Positions 5,995 through 10,903 of a stretch of DNA of 10,903 bases are shown here, piece after piece. Each line of letters starts with the position of its first letter. Within the stretch, counting starts at the first letter, position 1. Made by a program: the position numbers and the translations under genes. The notes beneath the pieces were generated by a model, which saw nothing but the letters and a program-made list of their open reading frames with translations, searched no databases and was not told the origin of the DNA. Source of the stretch: Acidobacteriota bacterium (GTDB taxonomy: Bacteria > Acidobacteriota > Blastocatellia > Pyrinomonadales > Pyrinomonadaceae); the NCBI GenBank assembly GCA_024640445.1, contig JAHEEZ010000112.1, positions 1-10,903 of the forward strand, in the 5' to 3' direction.

Positions 5995-7029
5995 ATGAAA
6001 AAGAAATTCTTGCTGATTTTCACATTGGCGGCGCTTGTCTTCTCGGCGGCGCTTAGCTCCGTAGACGGCCAGGCGAAGACCGATGATCTCGAGTTGATGC
6101 TTCCCGATTCCGACGGGGTGGTGGTGGTCGATGTCCGAAGGCTTCTCGACGAGGCGCTTCCCCAGATCCTAGCCGCGAACGAGCCGCTGCTGACAAAAGT
6201 CAACGGCGAGGTCGACAAGATCAAGACAAGAACAGGCCTGGATCTCAGGAAATTTGACCGGCTCGCTCTCGGCGTCAAGACCAGGAAGATCTCGGACAAC
6301 AAGATCGATTTTCAGCCGGTGCTTCTTGCCCGCGGGCACGCGGATACGGAGACGCTGGCAGCGGCGGCAGAACTGGTGTCCGGCGGAAAGGTCAGGACAG
6401 AGACCATAGCCGGACGGACGGTCTATATCTTTTCGGCGAAAGAAGTGGTGGACCGCAACACCGCGGCCGGCAAGAAAAGCGGCAACCTGTTCGAAAAGAT
6501 GATGGACAAGGTTGTGGGCGACCTTTCGGAAGAAGCTGCCCTGACAGCATATGATGAGAACACCGTCGCGCTAGGCACACTTAGCCGAATTAAGGAACTA
6601 CTCGGTGATTCACCGCGAATCGGCAACGGGATGATCGCGTTGCTGAACCAAAAGCAAACCGCGGTCGCGAATTTTGCCATGGTGCTTCAGGAAGGATTTT
6701 CTCGCTTCCTGGAACTTGAAGATGACGAGCTCGGCCAGGGTCTTGATTCAGTTAGAGAGATACACGGCTCCCTCGACGTAGTACCCGGAAAGACGCTGCT
6801 ATCGATTTCCGCCCGCACGGCGGACGCCGTACAGGCAGAAAACCTGGAAGTGATGCTGCAGGGTTTTCAGGGGGTGTTCTCGATGATACTCAAGAAGCAG
6901 AAGGGAGCCGACAAACAGGTTTATGGAAGGATGCTTGAAAACCTGTCTATAAGCAGGAAGGCGGACCAATTGATGATCGATCTGGCGATCAATCAAAAAG
7001 ATCTCGACGTGATCGTAGGAAAGAAATAG
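5995..7029 (+). CDS. Secreted protein of unknown function
   Basis: I do not recognise this 344-residue protein. It starts with a clear signal peptide (MKKKFLLIF, a hydrophobic core, then SSVDGQ near residue 25). The mature part is hydrophilic with alternating strands and helices and no cysteine or obvious catalytic motif. A DSDGVVVVDVRRL segment near the N-terminus and repeated Lys/Asp-rich helices suggest a soluble periplasmic protein. I chose ATG 5995 over an in-frame ATG at 5968. The 5995 start has TGAGGT 6 nt upstream and begins directly with a standard signal peptide, while the 5968 start has no ribosome binding site and adds nine residues. The gene stands alone and ends in a strong terminator. 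Confidence 0.8.
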   Translation: MKKKFLLIFTLAALVFSAALSSVDGQAKTDDLELMLPDSDGVVVVDVRRLLDEALPQILAANEPLLTKVNGEVDKIKTRTGLDLRKFDRLALGVKTRKISDNKIDFQPVLLARGHADTETLAAAAELVSGGKVRTETIAGRTVYIFSAKEVVDRNTAAGKKSGNLFEKMMDKVVGDLSEEAALTAYDENTVALGTLSRIKELLGDSPRIGNGMIALLNQKQTAVANFAMVLQEGFSRFLELEDDELGQGLDSVREIHGSLDVVPGKTLLSISARTADAVQAENLEVMLQGFQGVFSMILKKQKGADKQVYGRMLENLSISRKADQLMIDLAINQKDLDVIVGKK

Positions 7030-7055
7030 ATCTCGTGTTTCTTTGCTCCTTATCC

Positions 7056-7090
7056 ACGGCTGCCGTGCTTCGCCGGCAGCCGTATTTTTT
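7056..7090 (+). terminator. Rho-independent terminator after the secreted protein gene
   Basis: ACGGCTGCCG pairs with CGGCAGCCGT (10 perfect base pairs) across an 8-nt loop and is followed by ATTTTTT. Confidence 0.93.
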
Positions 7091-7125
7091 GCCAGTACCG
7101 CTTTCAAGGACGTGCTTTCTTGAAC

Positions 7126-7131
7126 TAAGAT
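7126..7131 (+). promoter_or_regulatory. Possible -10 box for a near-leaderless dacB-like transcript
   Basis: TAAGAT lies 7 nt upstream of the ATG at 7139, with a weak TTTCAA -35-like box at 7102-7107 (18-nt spacer). No Shine-Dalgarno is present. If used, transcription would begin almost at the start codon. Confidence 0.35.
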
Positions 7132-7138
7132 AGCTGCT

Positions 7139-8761
7139 ATGAAGTTCCCTTTTTCGACTAGCGTTAGATCCCTTGTTTTGATCGGCATTGTTACGGTTCT
7201 GTTCGCGCCGTCATTTGGTCAGTCCGACCCGCGCACGCGGGTGGTCGTGACCGATCCCTCCGTAAAGACCGGCAGCGCGTCGTCTCCGGCAAGTGAACTT
7301 CCTTATCTGCGATCGCGAATATCTATCGCTCTCGCGAATCCCGAACTTCAGCGGGGAAGCATCGGAATAAAGGTTATGTCACTTGATTCGGGCGAGGTAG
7401 TTTACGAAAGGAACTCGGAAAATTACTTTATGCCCGCTTCGAACATGAAGAGTTTCACTGTCGCGGCGGCGCTGGACCGGCTGGGGCCAAGCCACCGTTT
7501 CTCGACAACGATCTATGCCTCTTCAAGACCTGACACTGAAGGAACCGTGAAGGGCGATCTGATCATTTTCGGCCGCGGCGATCCGTCTATTTCGGGAGCG
7601 TTCAACGGCGGCGATCCTTATGCGGCGATCGATGCTATCGCGGACAGGCTGGTTTCGGCGGGGATCAGGAAGATAGAGGGCAATGTTGTCGGGGACGAGA
7701 GCTATTTCAACACGCTTGCAGTTCCTTACGGTTGGGAATGGGACGACCTTCAATGGTATTACGGCGCTGAGATCTCCGCGCTTTCGGTGAATGACAACGC
7801 GGTCGTGCTGAAGATCTCGCCGTCATCGGTCGGGAATTCCTGCTCCGTAGCCTTCTCCCCGGCGAGCAAACTTTTCGGCGTGGTAAACAATACGCGGACG
7901 GTCGCACGGGGCGGAAAAAAGACGCTTGCCATCACGAAGCAGGTCGGAAAGAACATTTTTGAGATCACCGGCGATATTCCAGTCGGCGATGACGGATTCA
8001 GCGGAAACATAGCGATCTCAAGACCGGCGGAGCTATTTGCCGACCTTCTGAAACAGAGGCTCGAATTGAAAGGCGTAACAGTGACCGGCAACGCTGTTGC
8101 TGCGGGACGCGCTGACCATGACGGGAAGCCGCTCGACACGGCATCGCTATCGGAGATCACCTCCGTGTTCTCGCCGCCGCTCGGGATCATCGCAGGGAAG
8201 ATAATGAAGCCGAGCCAGAACCTTTACACAGAACTTCTGCTTCGCGCGCTTGGCGAGATCGCTTCACCTGAAGGCTCCTCAAAGACAAGCGACGAAAAAG
8301 GTATTGCTGTTGTGCGTGAACTCTTGAAGAAGGCGGGCGTGAATACTGACAGCCTGGTTCAGTACGACGCCAGCGGACTTTCGCGCCACAACCTGATCAC
8401 GCCGAACGCATCGATGATGATCTACAAATTCATGGACGCGGGTCCGAACGCCCAGGTGTGGAAAGACGCACTTACGATCGGCGGAGTGGACGGGACCCTC
8501 AGGCGAAGGTTCAAGAACACGAGCGCGCTCGCAAATGTCAGGGGTAAAACGGGTACGATCGACCAGGTTTCGGCGTTGTCCGGCTATGTAACTTCAAAGG
8601 CCGGCGAGAGATTTGTCTTTTCCATACTGACGAACAATATTCCGGATTCACGGCTTCGCGTTTCCACGATCGACGAAATCGTGGTTTTGCTGGCGAACTT
8701 TGAGGGGAGAACTGCGGAAGTGAAGCAGGTAACGACGGAAACTGCCGGAACGATCCAGTGA
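7139..8761 (+). CDS. dacB: PBP4-type D-alanyl-D-alanine carboxypeptidase/endopeptidase
   Basis: A peptidase S13 (PBP4) protein of 540 residues that trims or cleaves peptidoglycan stem peptides in the periplasm. A signal peptide occupies about residues 1-27 (basic start, SLVLIGIVTVLFAPSFG). All three active-site motifs are present: SxxK at Ser101-Lys104 (PASNMKSFT), SxN at Ser358-Asn360 (KPSQNLYTE) and KTG at 469-471 (RGKTGTI). Family landmarks GDLIIFGRGDPSI, SALSVNDNAV, DASGLSRHNLITP and GGVDGTLRRRF are also seen. Length and the large insert between SxxK and SxN match PBP4. The C-terminal 30 residues are a short hydrophilic tail. The gene is a single unit between the terminators at 7056-7090 and 8783-8810. 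It may act with the Mpl ligase encoded further right, since both deal with murein turnover, but they are not co-transcribed. Confidence 0.94.
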   Translation: MKFPFSTSVRSLVLIGIVTVLFAPSFGQSDPRTRVVVTDPSVKTGSASSPASELPYLRSRISIALANPELQRGSIGIKVMSLDSGEVVYERNSENYFMPASNMKSFTVAAALDRLGPSHRFSTTIYASSRPDTEGTVKGDLIIFGRGDPSISGAFNGGDPYAAIDAIADRLVSAGIRKIEGNVVGDESYFNTLAVPYGWEWDDLQWYYGAEISALSVNDNAVVLKISPSSVGNSCSVAFSPASKLFGVVNNTRTVARGGKKTLAITKQVGKNIFEITGDIPVGDDGFSGNIAISRPAELFADLLKQRLELKGVTVTGNAVAAGRADHDGKPLDTASLSEITSVFSPPLGIIAGKIMKPSQNLYTELLLRALGEIASPEGSSKTSDEKGIAVVRELLKKAGVNTDSLVQYDASGLSRHNLITPNASMMIYKFMDAGPNAQVWKDALTIGGVDGTLRRRFKNTSALANVRGKTGTIDQVSALSGYVTSKAGERFVFSILTNNIPDSRLRVSTIDEIVVLLANFEGRTAEVKQVTTETAGTIQ

Positions 8762-8782
8762 GACCTGGTTTAATAGAACAAA

Positions 8783-8810
8783 AAAAGACCGTCGTTGCTG
8801 ACGGTCTTTT
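8783..8810. terminator. Bidirectional terminator between dacB and the RRM gene
   Basis: AAAAGACCGTC pairs with GACGGTCTTTT around a GTTGCT loop. The A-run on the left serves as a T-run on the minus strand, so the one hairpin can end both the plus-strand dacB-like gene and the minus-strand RRM gene, which converge here. Confidence 0.92.
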
Positions 8811-8831
8811 CTTCTTGCATGGAAATTGGAA

Positions 8832-9152
8832 TTACCAGTCTGAGTTGTAACCACCACCACCGCCGCCGTGGCCCCTGGTGCGGCCTCTGCCGCCGCCGCG
8901 ATCCTCGCGCGGACGTGCTTCGTTGACCACGATGTTGCGGCCTTCGAAGTCCTCGCCATTGAATTGCGCGATCGCTGCCTGTGCCTCTTCCTCTGATGCC
9001 ATTTCAACGAATCCGAAGCCCCGTGAACGGCCGGTGTCGCGATCCTCGATAACCTTTGCCGATTCTACCGTTCCTGCCTGTGAAAAATACTCGTGAAGAT
9101 CATCGTTCGTAAGATGGAAAGACAAGTTTCCAACGTAAAGTTTGTTGTTCAT
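8832..9152 (-). CDS. Small RRM-type RNA-binding protein with glycine-rich tail
   Basis: This 106-residue protein is one RNA recognition motif plus a short tail. RNP2 is LYVGNL (residues 5-10) and RNP1 is RGFGFVEM (44-51), both complete with the aromatic residues that stack on RNA bases. The tail from about residue 82 is rich in Arg and Gly and ends in a run of glycines and NSDW. Such proteins (the Rbp group of cyanobacteria and other bacteria) bind single-stranded RNA, are often linked to cold or stress response, and act in the cytosol. The ATG has only a weak purine-rich ribosome binding site (GAGAAACAAAG). A good promoter about 230 bp upstream implies a long leader. The gene converges with the dacB-like gene and shares its terminator. 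Confidence 0.95.
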   Translation of the reverse strand: MNNKLYVGNLSFHLTNDDLHEYFSQAGTVESAKVIEDRDTGRSRGFGFVEMASEEEAQAAIAQFNGEDFEGRNIVVNEARPREDRGGGRGRTRGHGGGGGGYNSDW

Positions 9153-9526
9153 TATTCTTTGTTTCTCTTTTGAGAAGTAAGTCGAAGCAAAAAGTAGGCT
9201 GAACGAGCGGAAGGATGGTTTGACAACGATCTCCGGTCCCGGATGCGACGCGCCTCACTTTCGAAATATCAACTGCTTCCAGACCTTTCTAACCAAACTC
9301 TCTAACCGAACCAAAGCCGTCGCTGATCTTTCTGTAACGGATGCGTCTACCGAGACACTACTGAGAGCAAAACATCGGTAATTATGACGGCGTTTTTTTC
9401 TTTTGGCAAGTATTTTATTGGTCCTCCGAGTGTTCGGGAGATTCTTTCCAAACGCCTTGCATCCAAAATTCCCGGCTCGCCGAATAATAAGTTGTCTAAA
9501 GGGAATTATCGAACAAGGGGAAGAAA
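9153..9526. other. 374-bp divergent intergenic region (RRM gene leader and ribA upstream region)
   Basis: The left two thirds is the probable 5' leader of the minus-strand RRM gene. It contains a TCCGG/CCGGA palindrome near 9234-9245 and a near-repeat (minus strand GGTTAGAGAG and GGTTAGAAAG) around 9286-9310. The right part leads into ribA and has a strong Shine-Dalgarno (AAGGGGAAG) 4 nt before its ATG. No FMN-riboswitch-like sequence is seen before ribA, and no open frame here looks real. Confidence 0.65.
9381..9409 (-). promoter_or_regulatory. Sigma-70-type promoter for the RRM gene
   Basis: Reading the minus strand, TTGCCA (9409-9404) and CATAAT (9386-9381) are separated by exactly 17 nt, with an A-rich spacer. 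Each box is close to the consensus. Transcription would start near 9374, about 220 nt before the RRM start codon. Confidence 0.65.
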
Positions 9527-10180
9527 ATGATCACAGATACTACCAAAGTCACCACCTACACCGTGAAGAGGATCTATCCTGAGAATGCGACCGTCGTAAA
9601 GGTCGCCGACGCTCGGATGCCGACGGAATTCGGCGAATTCCGTATCGCGGGATATCGTTCGCTTACCAGCGATGAAGAGTTCGTGTGCCTTTACAAGGGC
9701 GACCTGAAGGACGCGACCGGTGTGCCTGTGAGGATACACTCTCAGTGCCTTACCGGGGATGTGTTTCACTCGATCAAGTGCGACTGCGGTCCGCAGCTTC
9801 AGACGGCGATGGAAACGATCGAGGAAGCTGGCCGCGGGGTGATCGTCTATCAGCAGCAGGAAGGACGCGGCATTGGGATCATCAACAAGATCCGCGCATA
9901 TGCGCTTCAGGATGAAGGCGCTGACACGATCGAAGCGAACACAAGATTGGGGTTGGAAGTGGATCTCAGGGACTACAGCCAGTGCGTCGAGATCCTCCGC
10001 GATATGGGCGTGAAGAAAGTGAAGCTGATGTCCAACAACCCTGATAAGATCCAGGCGGTGCGTGCCGGCGGCTTTGAGTTGGTCGAGCGCCTTCCGATCG
10101 AGTTCGAACCCTCAAAAGACACGATGAAATACCTTACGGTCAAGAAATTTCAGATGGGGCACCTTCTCAGCCTTGTGTAG
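9527..10180 (+). CDS. ribA: GTP cyclohydrolase II
   Basis: RibA opens GTP to the 2,5-diaminopyrimidine that begins riboflavin synthesis, in the cytosol and with zinc. The zinc ligands are Cys74, Cys85 and Cys87 in HSQCLTGDVFHSIKCDCG. The catalytic region reads QQQEGRGIGIINKIRAYALQ, and LGLEVDLRDY carries Asp146 and Arg148, equivalent to the Asp126 and Arg128 of the E. coli enzyme. The protein ends with the family-typical KKFQMGHLL. At 217 residues it is a stand-alone enzyme without the RibB (DHBP synthase) domain that is fused in many bacteria, so RibB must be encoded elsewhere. The N-terminal 20 residues are a small extension compared with E. coli. The start is well supported by AAGGGGAAG just upstream. 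No FMN riboswitch is apparent. It stands alone and converges with mpl. Confidence 0.96.
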   Translation: MITDTTKVTTYTVKRIYPENATVVKVADARMPTEFGEFRIAGYRSLTSDEEFVCLYKGDLKDATGVPVRIHSQCLTGDVFHSIKCDCGPQLQTAMETIEEAGRGVIVYQQQEGRGIGIINKIRAYALQDEGADTIEANTRLGLEVDLRDYSQCVEILRDMGVKKVKLMSNNPDKIQAVRAGGFELVERLPIEFEPSKDTMKYLTVKKFQMGHLLSLV

Positions 10181-10208
10181 TGAATCGTGAATCGTAAATC
10201 GTGAATAG
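10181..10208. repeat. Four tandem 7-bp units right after the ribA stop
   Basis: TGAATCG, TGAATCG, TAAATCG and TGAATAG follow one another without a gap, beginning at the base after the TAG stop. Several units place further stop codons in more than one frame. Confidence 0.75.
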
Positions 10209-10218
10209 GGCGCATGTG

Positions 10219-10249
10219 TCGGTAGCCCGACCGTCAGGAAGGGCGCCGA
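10219..10249. repeat. Short palindromic repeat between ribA and mpl
   Basis: TCGG-TA-GCCC pairs with GGGC-G-CCGA (8 bp with a small internal loop) around a 12-nt loop containing CCGTCAGG. It resembles an AGCCCG...GTCAGG...GGGC type of dispersed palindrome that I recall from other environmental genomes. It lacks a T-tract, so a terminator role for the convergent genes is only possible. Confidence 0.4.
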
Positions 10250-10305
10250 TCGGGATTCGGTGAGGGTTCCCGCCTATGCGCAAAGACTTAAAGGAAGACA
10301 TCCCC

Positions 10306-10903
10306 TCAGCTTTCATCTCTCAGCACCTCCAGAAGCTTCTCGTGGATCCCGCCGAAGCCGCCGTTCGACATGACCGCCACAACGTCACCTTGTTTCATCT
10401 CTGGTGACAAATGTCTCACGATCTCATCCACATCGGCAAAATTAAACGCGGGCTTGTCGGATCCGCGAAGTTCCGAGATCAGCCCTCCGGTGTCCAGCAC
10501 CTTGCCGACCCGGCTCGCGGTCGCTGTGTCGTACACACCGGCGATTATCACATAATCCGCAGGGGCGAACGCTTTTACATAAGGCTCCTGAAAGACCGCA
10601 AGCCTGGAAGACCAACTGCGTGGCTCGAAGACCGCGATCAGGCGTTTGCCCTCATACTTCTGTCTGAGGGCTTTCAACGTCTCCTCGACAGCGGTCGGAT
10701 GATGCGCGAAGTCATCTATGATCGTCACTCCCCGTTCAACCCCACGTACTTCCGCCCTGCGTTTCACCGATTTGAATGTCCGCAGCGCCTCGCCGACAGT
10801 GTCAGGCGAAATCCCCCAGGCATTCGCCGCGATCATTACAGAAAGGCAGTTGCGCACGTTGAACGCGCCGATCATTGGCGATTCGAACTCTCCCCAAAGC
10901 CTC
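10306..10903 (-). CDS. mpl: UDP-N-acetylmuramate:tripeptide ligase Mpl, C-terminal part
   Basis: The gene runs off the right edge, so its N-terminal half is missing; 198 complete codons plus the stop are visible on the minus strand. Mpl re-attaches the L-Ala-D-Glu-meso-DAP tripeptide, released during murein turnover, to UDP-MurNAc in the cytosol, saving new synthesis. The visible part starts inside the central ATP-binding domain (SPMIGAFNVRNCLSVMIAA) and continues into the C-terminal ligase domain with SVKRRAEVRG, DDFAHHPTAVEETL and VFEPRSWSSRLAVFQ. These versions fit Mpl better than MurC, which typically has DDYGHHPTE. The protein ends soon after VAVMSNGGFGGIHEKLL. An ATG inside this region is not the real start, since the frame stays open to the window edge. 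It converges with ribA. Confidence 0.92.
   Translation of the reverse strand, partial: RLWGEFESPMIGAFNVRNCLSVMIAANAWGISPDTVGEALRTFKSVKRRAEVRGVERGVTIIDDFAHHPTAVEETLKALRQKYEGKRLIAVFEPRSWSSRLAVFQEPYVKAFAPADYVIIAGVYDTATASRVGKVLDTGGLISELRGSDKPAFNFADVDEIVRHLSPEMKQGDVVAVMSNGGFGGIHEKLLEVLRDES

Noticed and set aside
9410..9526. FMN riboswitch upstream of ribA
   Set aside because: The conserved FMN aptamer words (such as AGGGGC with a partner GTGAAAGTCCC-type segment) are not found.

Overview
The window reads as a stretch of ordinary bacterial chromosome from a mid-50s %GC, Gram-negative-type organism. My best guess is Acidobacteriota (Blastocatellia/Pyrinomonadaceae-like). That guess rests on a secreted DUF2911-TPR protein, a separate GTP cyclohydrolase II, an Mpl-type murein-recycling ligase, a secreted PBP4-type enzyme, a small glycine-tailed RRM protein, and intergenic spaces rich in short degenerate palindromes. 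It is inferred from gene content and style, not from a marker gene. No phage, transposase, CRISPR array, rRNA or tRNA is visible.

Layout. 1-561: C-terminal part of purL (purine synthesis). 690-1961: hemW, a radical SAM heme chaperone. It carries an in-frame block of three 36-bp palindromic repeats plus a low-complexity stretch between its two most conserved N-terminal motifs, which is the most unusual thing in the window. 1962-2483: a 522-bp gap with a degenerate inverted-repeat element, a small operator-like palindrome and a GC-rich hairpin just before the next start codon. 2484-3608: exported DUF2911-TPR protein, followed by a strong terminator. 3809-5005: membrane-anchored HtrA/DegQ-type serine protease with a PDZ domain, followed by a strong terminator. 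5085-5894: a tight two-gene unit of a four-cysteine putative zinc-binding protein and a class I SAM methyltransferase. 5995-7029: unrecognised secreted protein and terminator. 7139-8761: dacB-like D-Ala-D-Ala carboxypeptidase/endopeptidase (PBP4, peptidase S13). 8783-8810: a bidirectional terminator shared with the convergent RRM RNA-binding protein gene (8832-9152, minus). 9153-9526: divergent intergenic region holding a good minus-strand promoter that implies an approximately 220-nt leader for the RRM gene. 9527-10180: ribA (riboflavin). 10181-10305: short repeats between convergent genes. 10306-10903: C-terminal part of mpl on the minus strand, running off the window edge.

How they fit together. 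Most genes are single transcription units, each closed by its own hairpin terminator, so the window is not one pathway. There is a loose envelope theme: the HtrA-type protease, the PBP4-type enzyme, Mpl (which re-ligates the tripeptide released during murein turnover) and two exported proteins of unknown role. purL, ribA and hemW are housekeeping cofactor or nucleotide genes. I do not see a clear new multi-gene system. The points most worth following are the repeat-invaded hemW, the hairpin between a Shine-Dalgarno-like sequence and the DUF2911 start codon, the long RRM leader, and the zinc-protein/methyltransferase pair.
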